Shown here: positions 20,675-32,322 of the stretch, piece by piece
Position numbering within the stretch: the stretch's first letter is position 1
Layout: every line of letters starts with the position of its first letter
NCBI GenBank assembly: GCA_949358305.1
Contig: OX442314.1
Coordinates: 29,931,118-29,995,117 of the forward strand
Length of the DNA stretch: 64,000 bases
Direction: 5' to 3'
Source: Strigamia acuminata
Lineage: Eukaryota > Arthropoda > Chilopoda > Geophilomorpha > Linotaeniidae
Notes under the pieces: generated by a model
Told to the model about the DNA's origin: nothing
The model's input: only the letters and a program-made list of their open reading frames with translations
The model's database searches: none
Position numbers and translations under genes: made by a program

Positions 20675-23600
20675 ATGTCGGACTCGTTGTTTATGGACGT
20701 GGAAACTACGTTTCTAGAAGAAGCCACTAGTCATAGCGGTGGAGTAGATGAAAATCTACAAAAGATGACGGAGCAATTCAAGAGCTTGACATTGTTTCCA
20801 CATAAATGTTACACGAAGAAATTTTGTAGACCTAGACGACTCAACAGAGTCATCGGGAGCAATAATTTGCACAATATTACTTTGGGTAATAATAAAGACG
20901 ATCCTCGAATGAAAGTCACAATTGGTGGGCTCACCTACAATGCGCTCATGGACACAGGAGCTTCTCAATGTTATATTGGGGAACAGCTTTTGTCAGAAAC
21001 TCAAGCTCTGCCTGATTTTTTACAAGAAGCACCCAGAAACATGTTGGTTAATGCTGTAGGTGTAGCGCACAAACCAGTCGGACAAATAACTTTGTGCGTA
21101 CAGTGGGCTGATGAATGCACGCCGATGAATTTCATCGTTTTAGCCAAACGAGTCTGTGGATTAATACTTGGACACAATTTCATGCGTCGACAAAAGATTA
21201 GTACACATCCACATCTCCAGGAGTTCTCTTGTGCTGATAAACCTACTTGGTCCGCCCCTTATGTGTCAGAAGAGGATAACTTTGCAATGGCACCGCTAAA
21301 TCGAATTACTTTCGAATATTTAGAAGAACTTGCGTCAGTTGCTGATTCAACTGAATTATCTGATGCACCCGTTTTAGAATGGGATGAGAAGTTAGTCGAA
21401 GGTAGTGATTGCACTCCTGAACAGCGCCTAGCGCTTCGAGAAGTGGTCAATGCAGTATCTAATGTATTTCGTGACCAAGTTGGATGTACGAATGTTACTC
21501 AACATCGTATTAAATTCAAAGAAGGGCATTCATTGCCCAGAATGCAGTACCGCATGTACAATCCGGCCAAGAGAGCCATTATGTCCAAATTAGTTGCTGA
21601 ACTAGAACAAGATGGACTAATTGAAAAGGCCACTGGGCCATTCATTAGCCATCCTGTAATTGTTGCGAAACCTGATGGTACGTACAGAATGTGTATCGAC
21701 TACAGGTGGTTGAATGCAATCACCGAATTAGATGTGATTCAGATGCCTAGTATAGATCTGCTCTTGCATAATACTGGACCAGGAAGGTATTTCACATCCA
21801 TTGACCTTGTCAAAGGTTATTACCAAGTCGAGATGTGTAAAGAAGATCGTCCAAAGACGGCTTTTTATACGCCAAATGGCCCTTATCAATTTGTGCGAAT
21901 GCCATTTGGACTTTGTAATGCTCCTTGCACTTTCCAACGATTGATGGAAGGCGTTTTAGGCTCAGCATTGCAAAACTACGCGTTAGTTTATTTAGACGAC
22001 GTAATTGTCTATTCGAATACTTGGGATGAACATCTCATTCATGTCCGAGACGTGTTGGAAAAGCTTAATAAAGCTAATATGACGATCAATAAAGCGAAAT
22101 CTCGTTTTGGAAGAACAGAACTCAAGTTCTTAGGACATTGGATTAAACCTGACGGTTTATATGGAGATCCCGATAAAATTTCTGCAATTATGAAATTTCC
22201 GACTCCGACATGTGCTAAAGACATTCAACGGTTTCATGGAATGACAAACTTCTTCAGGAAGTTCGTTCCTAATCACGGAGCTATTGCTGCGCCATACACA
22301 TGTATGATGAATGAGAAAACTCCATTTGAATGGGGAGATGCTCAAACTGAAGCTTTTAATAAAATTAAAGCGCTGCTTTGTAACGACAATTGTCTGCACA
22401 AACCAGACATGTCCAAACCTTTCGTAGTCATGACTGACGCATCCCACGAAGGCTTAGGAGCTGTCATCTGCCAAGATGTTGATCTTTTGGATAAAGACAA
22501 GAAGAAAACTGGCACGGCAGCCAGACCTGTAGCTTACGCAAGCAGAGTATTGAGAGGAGCGGAGAAGCGTTATACAACGCCAGAACTCGAATGTCTCGCA
22601 GTCGTGTGGGCTATTGATCGTTTTAAACCGTATTTAGAATATGGTACTTTTACACTCGAGTCAGATGCTGAAGCATTAAAATGGCTTATGCGAACGCCTG
22701 AACCATCTGGAAAATTTGGCCGATGGGCTTTAAGAATCCAATGTGGCGCTTTCAAGATTGTATTTCGAAAGGGTGCTTGTAACCAAGTTGCAGACGCACT
22801 CTCGAGGGCTCCATTAGGAGAGGAAGACATTCCTCTTCGTGATCATGTGGAACCAATCGAAATAAATCAGTATTGGCCAGAATGGGATGGCAATCCTTCG
22901 ATTTCTTTAAATCGTGCTCCAGGAAAGTCAGAATATTTAGCAAATGTTCGTGTCCTTTTTTCAGAAAATTCTAAAGAATATTCTGAAGAAAGGGAGGGGG
23001 AGGAGATACAAGAAACTTTGTATAGTGCTCTCACAGATGTGATAAAAGAAGTCCCACCTACAAGAAGGGAAATAATTGATGCGCAGTTAGTCGACACTGA
23101 ATGTAAACGCATTCGAGAGTATCTTTTATTCGACAGAATTGTTGGAATTCCGAAATCGGAAATAAAAGAATGGAAAAACAAAGTTAGAAACTACTGTTTA
23201 GACAAAAAGGAAGATGATGGCGATCAAATGATCATTTTCTTTAATCCTTCATTTGAAGAAGAACTCAACGACTCTGGTAACGGCTTCAAAGCGGTTGTTC
23301 CCAGTTCACTCATAAAGCGAGTGCTTTTCGCCTGTCATGGTCACCCTTTGAGCGGCCACGCAGGCATGAGTAAAACTCTCGAGAAAACTCGATTGATTTA
23401 TTATTGGCCAGGAATGAGCCGAAGCGTAAGAAATTACGTTAAAAGCTGCCCGCATTGTAGTCAATACAAACCGGATCAGCAGAAAAAGCGTGCAGGTCCT
23501 TACGTACCTCATAACATGACCAACCCTTGGGAACATATTAATATGGACTTAATGGGGCCAAAACCAGCTGGGAGATCCCAAAACCAGTACGTCTTCGTCA

Positions 23601-24790
23601 TAATTGACAACTGTACTAAATTTGTAGAGATTAAAGCTTTAACCAAAGCCACGAGCGCTAATTGCGTTCAAGAATTAAGATCTGTTGCGAATCGTTGGGG
23701 TCACCCAAAGAAGATTGTTAGTGATAATGGGAAACAATTCGTTTCAGATATTTATAATGAATATTGCGAAACTTATCATATCCGACCGGCTCATACGAGC
23801 ACTTATCATGCTCAGGCTAACCCGACAGAGAGAGCCAACAGGGACATTAAGATTTTATTGGCAATTTACACGGATGTGCACACCCAATGGCCGCGATATT
23901 TAGACGAATTTGCATTTGTAATTCGTAATAATAAATCGGCTGCAACAAATTCGACACCGATGTTGCTTAATACGGGGAGAATTGTTACCTTACCTTTCGA
24001 TCCGAGAATTCTCAGGCATGCCAATCCATTTGACAAGCGTAACCCTGAGAAGTATGTTCGAGAATTACTCGACATACTACGTAGAGCGCATCAAGAGATG
24101 CACAGAAGAATTCAATTGAATTACGAAAGACATCGTAAGATTCACGAACAAAAGTTCACAATTGTTGAATTCGAAGTTGGAGATTTAGTTTGGAAACAAA
24201 CCCACATTCTCTCGTGCGCAGATAAAAAGATCTCCGCAGGTCTTGCTGAGAAGCGGGACGGCCCTTGGGAGATTGTCGAAATTCTTCCAGGTAGCGCGTA
24301 TAAATTACGCAAACTTGCTGATGGTTCAATAGAAAAATCAGTGAACATTAAGGCTTTATATCCTTATATGCCGTTATATCCAATTGAAACTTGGAAAATA
24401 GGGCAGAAAACTGCTTCAAATACAGATCAGGAAAATCCTAAATGGATGGACGAAAGTAATGAACTTCCGTCACCACCTGTTCAAGAGGAAATAATTCCTG
24501 AAACTCCTACGGAAGTTCCGATGGAATTATCCGACTCGCCACAAGTACAGACCAAAAAATCTGTACAAGAAAAGTCTAAACATAGACATCGACAGCGATT
24601 AATTGCTGTAGAAAAGAAAGCAGCAGTGGAACGAGGAGAACCTCTAAAGAAACCTCCTCGCAAACCCCAGAAACTAGTTGAACGAACTAGCACGCGTCCT
24701 CGAAGAGAACGAGTTCCAAATCCGAAATATTCAGATGAAAATTTTGTGCGAAATATTACGGCAGTATTTAAGAAGCCTTACCAACAATGA
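20675..24790 (+). CDS. Gypsy Pol (protease, RT, RNase H, integrase)
   Basis: 1371 residues from the first ATG; the frame is open back to the frameshift site. Aspartic protease with Asp-Thr-Gly (about 92-94). RT with LPRM...YRM and YLDD at 439-442. RNase H with TDASHEGLG (about 588). Integrase zinc domain with H...H and CPHC (about 890-926). DDE core with Asp in NMDLMGP (about 957), Asp in SDNGKQF (about 1017) and Glu in NPTERANRD (about 1052). A GPY/F-like segment with GPWEIVEIL (about 1207) follows, then a basic tail with no chromodomain that I can recognise. No stops or frameshifts, so Pol looks functional in this copy. Confidence 0.95.
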   Translation: MSDSLFMDVETTFLEEATSHSGGVDENLQKMTEQFKSLTLFPHKCYTKKFCRPRRLNRVIGSNNLHNITLGNNKDDPRMKVTIGGLTYNALMDTGASQCYIGEQLLSETQALPDFLQEAPRNMLVNAVGVAHKPVGQITLCVQWADECTPMNFIVLAKRVCGLILGHNFMRRQKISTHPHLQEFSCADKPTWSAPYVSEEDNFAMAPLNRITFEYLEELASVADSTELSDAPVLEWDEKLVEGSDCTPEQRLALREVVNAVSNVFRDQVGCTNVTQHRIKFKEGHSLPRMQYRMYNPAKRAIMSKLVAELEQDGLIEKATGPFISHPVIVAKPDGTYRMCIDYRWLNAITELDVIQMPSIDLLLHNTGPGRYFTSIDLVKGYYQVEMCKEDRPKTAFYTPNGPYQFVRMPFGLCNAPCTFQRLMEGVLGSALQNYALVYLDDVIVYSNTWDEHLIHVRDVLEKLNKANMTINKAKSRFGRTELKFLGHWIKPDGLYGDPDKISAIMKFPTPTCAKDIQRFHGMTNFFRKFVPNHGAIAAPYTCMMNEKTPFEWGDAQTEAFNKIKALLCNDNCLHKPDMSKPFVVMTDASHEGLGAVICQDVDLLDKDKKKTGTAARPVAYASRVLRGAEKRYTTPELECLAVVWAIDRFKPYLEYGTFTLESDAEALKWLMRTPEPSGKFGRWALRIQCGAFKIVFRKGACNQVADALSRAPLGEEDIPLRDHVEPIEINQYWPEWDGNPSISLNRAPGKSEYLANVRVLFSENSKEYSEEREGEEIQETLYSALTDVIKEVPPTRREIIDAQLVDTECKRIREYLLFDRIVGIPKSEIKEWKNKVRNYCLDKKEDDGDQMIIFFNPSFEEELNDSGNGFKAVVPSSLIKRVLFACHGHPLSGHAGMSKTLEKTRLIYYWPGMSRSVRNYVKSCPHCSQYKPDQQKKRAGPYVPHNMTNPWEHINMDLMGPKPAGRSQNQYVFVIIDNCTKFVEIKALTKATSANCVQELRSVANRWGHPKKIVSDNGKQFVSDIYNEYCETYHIRPAHTSTYHAQANPTERANRDIKILLAIYTDVHTQWPRYLDEFAFVIRNNKSAATNSTPMLLNTGRIVTLPFDPRILRHANPFDKRNPEKYVRELLDILRRAHQEMHRRIQLNYERHRKIHEQKFTIVEFEVGDLVWKQTHILSCADKKISAGLAEKRDGPWEIVEILPGSAYKLRKLADGSIEKSVNIKALYPYMPLYPIETWKIGQKTASNTDQENPKWMDESNELPSPPVQEEIIPETPTEVPMELSDSPQVQTKKSVQEKSKHRHRQRLIAVEKKAAVERGEPLKKPPRKPQKLVERTSTRPRRERVPNPKYSDENFVRNITAVFKKPYQQ

Positions 24791-25891
24791 GATAAAAATC
24801 TCAAAGTTTACCTAGGATTTAATAAAGTTTTATTTAAAACTTGATGTGTGCTTATTTACATGTCTAAATTCGTGTAGAGATTTATAATCTCAACACCGGG
24901 GGACATAATAAATACACATTTTCGTCAGATTTATATTAAAATATAAATTTGTATCGGAATTAATTAGTTTCGATAAATTATCTCTTTGATTGACTTTATT
25001 TGAGATATGCAGGTATTTTTTTATTATTAAAAAATACGAAGATTTACTTGAAACAAGTGATCTCGTCTTCTCACGAAGACACGTGATTATCGAAGTGCGA
25101 TTAAACCTCGAACCCGATTAAAAGGGGATAAAAATCCCAGGGTTCATTGCACACACACACTTCAACACGTGGACACCGGTCTACTCGTCTCTACCTTTTC
25201 TTCGCACGTCGAGAAAGATTTAAACGAACGGACTTATCCATTAAGTGAGAGTTTGCGGAAATTTAGGAATTCCTAAAACAATAATTACGTAAGTAAATCT
25301 TGAATTCTTTTTCAAAGAGTTGTAAAATGTTCGTAACACTTGTATACGGCGTCCCGATAAAAGTTTTGATTAAAACTGGGAAAATTCACGTGTAGTTATA
25401 AACGTGACTTAGCTAATTTAGCGGGGAAATTAATTATTCTATCGAATGAATTAGATGGCTTGAATTTAAACAAGTATTTGTTAACTTAAGCGTAGTAGCA
25501 CTAATTTAAATTAAGTCGCGGTCGAGGCTTGGGTAATTTTTTTATTCGTAATAAATTCCCAACCGAAGTTTATTCGGTAGTTTATTCTCACTCACACGTG
25601 GAATGGAATAATTAATTATTCAGAACTAGAGTTTCTATAGAAAAGTTAGCTAAAAGAATTTTCGAGAGAAAACTCAACAAGTTGCGATTTTGAAAAATCC
25701 TTCGGGCGAGTCTATTCTCTTGTCGTAAACACAAGGGGACATGAGTCATTAAGTGCCATGTGATACAAGTTATAAATAACTCGGTTTACACGAAGTTGTT
25801 ACGAACGTATTTTTTGCAATTTTTTGAATACAAAGAATTTTGGTAGTTTGGAAGCGAAAATTGTTTTAATAAATAATTTACTTTATTTAGA
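24791..25891 (+). other. Gypsy spacer between pol and the extra ORF
   Basis: About 1.1 kb of non-coding, AT-rich sequence. It contains a 10-bp copy of the terminal G-rich tract, CACCGGGGGA (24894-24903). It could carry a promoter or splice acceptor for the downstream ORF, but none is obvious. Confidence 0.5.
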
Positions 25892-27385
25892 ATGGGTTCA
25901 AATAAGCATCATTCTAAACGAAGTCATCGTCGGCATCGACGAAGTTCCAGCTCCAGCTCGTCCACCTCAACGGAGGGAGAACAGCGTCGTTCCGCCGAAC
26001 GGAATTTGATGAGGTTGCAACAAATTGCACCTGTGCCGACGTTCAACCTGACGCCGCTTCAATTGGCCGCGCTGAATTGGATTGGCTCGCACCCGGAATG
26101 CTTTCCGCTCGATATGCAAGCAAATGCGCCGTTGCCAACGGAAGTTCTTCCTGGGATAAGTGCCCAGCTGACCATTTCTGAGCCAGCTCCAATGGCCCAA
26201 CTGGCCCCGCTCGCGCAAGTGGTACGCCCGCCGACTAACGTCATCAGTGTCCCGTTGGCTCCACACACGTCAGTGTTCCAACCACCCGTAGCAAGTGTTC
26301 CGCCGACCGTCGCGAATACTTCCGCCGTCAGTGCCCCAGTTACCCCTGTAGCTGCGAATCCAAGATGGATTCCCGCCGGAGCAGAGTCGTCTGCCTCCTC
26401 GTCTGGATGGACGGAACCTCCGCCAGGAGCTTTTCGGCTGCCCGCGTCGACGGCCCGTCCCAACGCGCAGCGCATGGCTTATAAAGCCAAGAAGAAGGAC
26501 GAGGCGGCCCAAAAGCGCCGTGAGCAGTGTGCGCGGGATATTGCGCAGGGAATTCCCCACGACAATATTGTCACCGACCAAGCGACGGAGACCATCTGTC
26601 CGTTTTGTGTAGGTTGTGGTTGGTGTTGCGGTGCTTCCGCCGGCTCTTCTCTTATGAGATGCCCCAACTGCCGAGGCACGAAGGTGCGACCGCGCTCAGA
26701 GCCCTGGCGCCAGGAGGTGGAACCCCACGTCGTGAAGGGAATGAAGACAAACGAGAAGAGATGTTGGGCTCACTGCCCAACCTGTCGCGTGTTTCTCAAC
26801 GCTCGAGGAGAAGCCGTCTACATCGACCCCAGATTCCTCACGAAGGAACGAGCAGCTGCCAATGCGGGTTTAACGGTCGAAGCCTTTCGACATCCGCCTT
26901 CATCGACCGCATCAGAGATTTCGGAGGAAACGGTGCAAGAGGTTGAGAGCGTCGAGGAAGAAATGGTCACTCGTCCGAGAACCATGTCTCGTGGACGAGG
27001 ATGTCTTACACTGGACAGAGCTAAAGCAATTGCCCAGGAGCAGCGACAAAACATCGTCGCCCGTGGACGAGCCCGTCGGCTCCAGAAGATTGTGTCGGAG
27101 CAAGGTAAACAACCGGAGGTTCCTCCAGTGGCCAAGTCGGATATTTCCGACGAGTCAAAGTACGAGGATGCCGAGGAAAACCCGATTTCCATCGTTGACT
27201 TCGTGGCTGATCTTTTGGAAGATTTGCCGTTCCCTCCACCGAGTCCGGAGGAAGTGGAAAAACCCGAGGAAGCCGTATTTTCCGCCGTCTCCACCGAGGC
27301 AACTGAAGAATCTTCGGATTTCCTAACTTCGACCGAAATTGAGAAACCGGTTGAGAAGTCGACCGACGTCGAGAAGAAGGAGTAG
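25892..27385 (+). CDS. Unfamiliar third ORF of the gypsy element (not an Env)
   Basis: 497 residues, GC-richer than its surroundings. Visible parts: a basic His/Arg N-terminus followed by a Ser run (about 1-30); a Pro/Ala/Val-rich middle (about 45-195); a basic helix (about 195-215); a Cys-rich block with CPFCVGCGWCCG, CPNCRG and CWAHCPTC (about 236-305), recalling CxxCxGxG zinc modules; a basic RGRARR segment (about 395); and a very acidic Glu-rich C-terminus. There is no signal peptide, membrane segment or fusion-like region, so it is not an envelope. The position after pol and the intact frame suggest an accessory, perhaps nucleic-acid-binding, protein. Function unknown; I do not recognise the family. 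Confidence 0.75.
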   Translation: MGSNKHHSKRSHRRHRRSSSSSSSTSTEGEQRRSAERNLMRLQQIAPVPTFNLTPLQLAALNWIGSHPECFPLDMQANAPLPTEVLPGISAQLTISEPAPMAQLAPLAQVVRPPTNVISVPLAPHTSVFQPPVASVPPTVANTSAVSAPVTPVAANPRWIPAGAESSASSSGWTEPPPGAFRLPASTARPNAQRMAYKAKKKDEAAQKRREQCARDIAQGIPHDNIVTDQATETICPFCVGCGWCCGASAGSSLMRCPNCRGTKVRPRSEPWRQEVEPHVVKGMKTNEKRCWAHCPTCRVFLNARGEAVYIDPRFLTKERAAANAGLTVEAFRHPPSSTASEISEETVQEVESVEEEMVTRPRTMSRGRGCLTLDRAKAIAQEQRQNIVARGRARRLQKIVSEQGKQPEVPPVAKSDISDESKYEDAEENPISIVDFVADLLEDLPFPPPSPEEVEKPEEAVFSAVSTEATEESSDFLTSTEIEKPVEKSTDVEKKE

Positions 27386-28100
27386 AGATTAACATTTGTT
27401 TTTTCGAGTGGATATTTTACGTTGTAAAATATGCCAAGTGTTGTCTGTTGTGTTTTCAAGTGAAATTTCGTTATTTTCGAATTAAGAATAATTTGTTTAA
27501 ATGTTTGAAGATTTTTGAACTAATTATTAATATTCCTAAGAATAAGTTTAATTTGAAAATTGGATTCAAGTTTGAATTCAATTTATTTTGTTGATCTTGA
27601 TTATTTTCATAATTAGATATGTTTGAATTACATAAAGAATTGTGTGTTTTGTTTTTACTTTGATCAAAGTTAAGAGACTTCGAGTTGAAGTCAGTTTTCA
27701 TTTTTATAACAATCGTAATAAAGAATGATTCGTAGTTTAGATTTGATAAATAAAATTTGCATAAATTTATTTAAGGTCTCATCTAAGTTATATAAACTGC
27801 GGAGAAGTTTAATTTTTGATCAGAGAAGTTAAGATTTCCATCGAAATCCGCACTGTCGAACATGAGTACAAGTTCGGACGAGTTCATTTCGTTGCTTGGC
27901 AACCGGGAGATGTGCTGTGCGGGAAAGCCGATTAGTCTAATCGTTCTACGATGTTTCTGAAAGAAAGCAGTTGATTAATTTTGAATAGATTAAAAGAATA
28001 CGAGTTGTTTGATAATTCACTATAATTTGGTGAACATTTCTTAAGATATTAAGAATGACAATTAAAGAGTTGGAAACTCTATGCTTGTCACCGGGGGATG
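27386..28100 (+). other. Gypsy 3' untranslated region and terminal G-rich tract
   Basis: AT-rich, no gene. CACCGGGGGA at 28089-28098 abuts the 3' LTR with a two-base gap and is the likely plus-strand priming tract. Confidence 0.55.
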
Positions 28101-29648
28101 TGAGACGGTTATAAAACCGTATTATCCAATGTTCACACTAGGTGGCGCTGTTTATCTAACGCGCGCAGTTTAAACTCGATAAAGTTGCGGGATATATTAA
28201 ATAGTTAATATAATATGGCGAATAAAATATACAGTATTTTATTAAACCTGATTAAGTATTATTTACTTGAGATATTGATTCTGTCGAATCAATATCCTGT
28301 TGTACTTACCTTTTTGAAGAGAACCAATTGGACTCTTCTGGACCCAGTTCAATATTAGGTCCGGACTTGTGATCCACGAATCCATGGATTCTGACGTCTG
28401 ATTGGCTGTCGCTAATCTGATTGTTCTCTCGAACTATATAAGCTCTGGTTTTCCACCAGACCTTCGGCTTGTTTTCTGTATGTTTGTATGTATTGTTGGT
28501 TATCGTTTGATTTCTCTCTTTCTTATCGACACATCGGGCCCCCTCGTTGTCTCAGTCAATATGTATTCAATACTATTGTGCTATTCTTCGTTGTAGCGTC
28601 ATTTTGGGAAGACTAACTCCGGTAACCAAATAGTCCCGTAGCGCTAGCCAGCTGTTCTAAGGAGCAGTAGGATTTCGTACGGTGACATAGTATATCGTCC
28701 ATGCACGGGATTGATTAACACCGTTAAACAAATATCAAATTATATGATCGGTGATAGTCGCATCTATTTGCGAGATTCTCCGATCATAGGTCAGATGCTC
28801 TGCCAGAGCACATATACGGGAAGTCAAACCCGTCAAACAAATGCGGGCAAACTATTTTCCCAGGGTTCCGATGCAGTGCATTGGCCCTTCTGTTAAGTGG
28901 GCAAGACTTGTCCGAGGTCGGTAAAAGCCTTATTCACAGGCGACGCACCGGGTTGGTGGCCCGTGAGCAATTGCATTCATACCTTGCGCTAAACAAACAC
29001 TCGGGTATTGGTAATGCCGATCTGGTAGTCCCCCAGGAACTGTTTACCCAGTGGTTGGTACCACTGAAAGCGACTCGTCGCAGAAAACAAATACCCGGCG
29101 CCTGATCACGAGATCTTGTCGTCGTAAGGCATGCTGGCGGATGGAGTCTCAACAACTCCCGCGATGGTCCCCTCGACTGTCGTGACTGTCCCCGCCCATA
29201 GAATAACAATATAACAATTCATTTGTTATATTACACTAATATTGTTTTGTTGAATTGAATATGGAATATTCTAATGAATATTCCCGACCGAATACGAAGG
29301 ACTCTTCGTATTAATAGATATCCGAGCTGCGGGACCGAATACGTCTCCGTAGCGCTAACTGTGACGATGCCGCAAAGTCAGCCGCACCACTCGAACAGCA
29401 TCGCCCGGAACCTCAACCAGTGTAGCCGCCGTTACACTTATCCAGAACCCCAACTCCAGTTGTAATGTTAATAAACATGTAATTATATCACACAAAATCG
29501 TAAGTTGTTATATTTGATCACATATTCACGTTGTACAGACTTCCGTAGCTTATCTCGGTTAGGTTATTTCTAGTTGTAGAAATGTCTTGTCTAAACCGAT
29601 TTATCTCTTGTAATGGCTAATTATTCAGCCAAAAGTAGAATCGTCACA
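28101..29648 (+). repeat. Gypsy 3' LTR
   Basis: 1548 bp, differing from the 5' LTR at about five positions by eye (for example TGAGAC instead of TGTGAC at the very start). Followed by TSD AGCC (29649-29652). Confidence 0.92.
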
Positions 29649-29693
29649 AGCCGACACATTGGCGTAAATATCGGCAGCATATTCACCAGCTTC

Positions 29694-29979
29694 CTATAAA
29701 AACAGCCGTTTATAACTAAATGTTATATTGTACTGTATTACACATTGTAATACAGTAATAGACATTGGGTTTGTATGAAAGGAACCTTCTCGAGGGAAAA
29801 AAAAATAATAGAAGTTAATGTTTTGTCATTGTGTTATGATTCGTTCGGTCAATTTAAACGCAGAGATCTCCAAAAGGAGATGGAGAAGAGGCCAAAATAG
29901 GATAAAAGAAATTACAAAATTGGCCAAAAAATGTGAATTTTACAATGAAAATGCATTAATTGATAATTTTGCTTCTTAC
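29694..29979. other. Intron of gene A with a short palindrome
   Basis: Donor GTAAGA at 29979 and acceptor TTTATAG at 29694. A perfect 11-bp inverted repeat with a 3-nt loop lies at 29732-29756 (ACTGTATTACA and its complement). Confidence 0.6.
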
Positions 29980-31156
29980 TTTGAGTATTTCATAATGGTA
30001 GTCAAAATTTGAAGAGGCATTCCATAATTTTATAGAATTGTTTGCGAACATAGATGATGGATGGAGAAAATATAAAAGCTTGAAATGATGAACATCATTG
30101 TGCAGGTGTTCAGCTAATGTTTCCTTAAGCTTTACTATTTTTTCAGATTCTCGGCAATGGACAATGAGTGGAAAATGTATGATTTTGTCTCTAGCCAGAA
30201 TAACTGTTTTGACGACTGGATAATCGAAATAAGTACAAATAGAAGAGGAAATTAGGCAAATTGATATGAAAATCAGAAATAGTAACATAATGTTCTTCAG
30301 CTTATTTGCATTTTGCATTTTTGGCTTCGTTTCTAGAATTGCTTGAATTTTGCCTTTTAACATGGAATTTGATTTAGTTGATTTTCTGCACATCAAAAGA
30401 GGCATTTTGTAGCAGTGAACAAATATTTCGACGAGTGTTAAACAAGATATTCCAAAATAGAGTCCGATGTTTCCGCCAATGTCGCATAGTAAAGAGATAA
30501 TGTCGTAAGAAAATTGTTCTTTAAATGTAAGAACATAATTATTCACAACAGAAACATCAAAGATATTTTCAGAATAGGGTATTGTATCAAAGGATGTGCT
30601 GAGTTGTGTCACGTCACACAAATCAAGACATTTGCACTGTTTTATTGCATCTTTAGATTCCAAAAATTCCAATAACTTTGAAAATTGATGTCGTACAACA
30701 TCGTCCTTGCATTCTGGTAGGTTTCTTGCATCGTAAAACGGATATCTGGCAAATGTTTTATTGATGTGCTTTAGAATGAATAGAAAACTGATGCAGTGCA
30801 AACACTTGAGCCAGTTACATTAAATAACTGATACAGAGTGACCAAAAACAACAGGATTCTGGAAAGTATGGTCAATTGTTTTCCATCAACTTTTAATCAT
30901 GATGTAAAACACCTTGAGATAAATATTGATCACAATGGTTTAACAAACTTAAAAACAAACACTGTCCATAAATATTGCTTAATTTTAAAATGAATGTCTT
31001 CATTTGTGTTTTCATCCCGGTGGTACTCACAAATAAAAACATTATTTGATCAATATTAAAAATGTACCTGCAAGTTATATTTTTCGTGAGGCAAGGATAC
31101 AAACAGTCGTATAAATTGTTATCGCAAGGATTTCTCTTTGTGTTGAGGAAGTGATA

Positions 31157-32322
31157 CTGAAAGATAATTGGTTAAATTTCAAATAGACAACCGGAATGTA
31201 TTTTGTGCAATATTTAATTTCAAGAATCTTGAAATTGTGTGTATTTAGACAATTTGGCACACAAGAATGTACTAAGTTATATGGGTGTGGAAGGTATGTC
31301 TGTGAAGGGTCCCTTAATTCTAGGGAGCCCCTAAATTGCAGAAAATTAAAACAAATGACTTCATCACTCTGCAGGTACAAAATTGTGACTGATTCACGGC
31401 CACTGACAGCACGGAACCCACAGGGCCAGTCCAACCCCACCCTACTACAAAAAAAAAAAAAAAAAAAAAAAAGGTGGAGTTGATAAGGAATAATGACCAC
31501 TATGACATCAAGTCCAGTCAAATTACTCCAATAACCAATGGAAAAGGCATCTCGGTCATATGGGGCAGGAGTGGGGGTATAAAGGGCTCAACTTCCTGTT
31601 TGGACTCCAGAGTTGAATACTAGTATGATCAACACATAGCAGTTCTCCGCTCATGTTCACCATGATGACACTCAGGGAATGTGCCGGTACGCCATTCCAA
31701 GTACTGTGCGAGATTTATCGGCCAAATGTATTGAGGATGTACCGTATCGCCAATCAACAACCGCAGACAAAATGGCACGTCGGAGCCACGAGCTATGCGA
31801 CATCGCGCACCAAATGCACGACCTAATCAACAGAATGAACAGTAGATCGACCACACTGGCACATGGGGTTAACCCTATAACAACGTGTGCTGCATGTGGT
31901 TGCTGGTAGGCTGCAGTAATGCAGCACTAGCAATAGGAGAGGCATAAGATACTGACCCCGAGATACTGAATAAAGGTCATAAACCATTAAATAGAGTCTC
32001 TTGTGCTCATTTCTATTTACGTGTCATGCATCCGGCGTTATTTGGGCTTTCCGGTGCTGGTAGGGCATTCCGTTGTCCAAATCGCATCTTTCCACTCTCT
32101 CAAAAATGGTATTAAAATTAAAATTAAAATTAAAATTTTGTGCAAATTTCTGATAATGGCCAACGAAAAAATAAAATATAACCGTGTGGAACATGCCAAA
32201 TTGGAGTACATCAATCCAGCACATACCGGTACACATTTGATATGGATCACAAATATATTCTGTTAGATTTTTTTTTTAATTGTGTATTTTTTTTATATTT
32301 ATAAAATTTCTTAGTGTCTTAC
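31157..32322. other. Gene A intron enlarged by repeat-like DNA
   Basis: The corresponding intron in gene B is about 270 bp; here it is 1.17 kb. It contains a run of about 28 A ending near 31474. A stretch of about 31490-32035 follows with a TATA-like GTATAAAGG near 31577 and AATAAAGG near 31970, suggesting a solo LTR or similar promoter-bearing insertion. AAATTA repeats lie near 32110-32137. No element family is recognised. Confidence 0.4.

Larger units (their letters stand above)
9333..29648 (+). mobile_element. Large Ty3/gypsy retrotransposon inserted in an exon of gene A
   Basis: LTRs of 1548 bp (9333-10880 and 28101-29648), TGTGAC...GTCACA, flanked by the 4-bp duplication AGCC (9329-9332 and 29649-29652). 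Internal order: tRNA-Gln-type primer site, leader of about 1.1 kb, gag (12001-20627, split by a nested BEL/Pao element), -1 frameshift signal, pol (20675-24790), 1.1-kb spacer, extra ORF (25892-27385), and a G-rich tract before the 3' LTR. Without the nested element it is about 14 kb, long for a metazoan gypsy element. I see about five LTR mismatches, so it is young but older than the nested element. Orientation is antisense to gene A. Confidence 0.93.

Noticed and set aside
25892-27385. Calling the third gypsy ORF an envelope gene
   Set aside because: No signal peptide, membrane segment or furin-like site is visible; the protein is charged and Cys-clustered in the middle.
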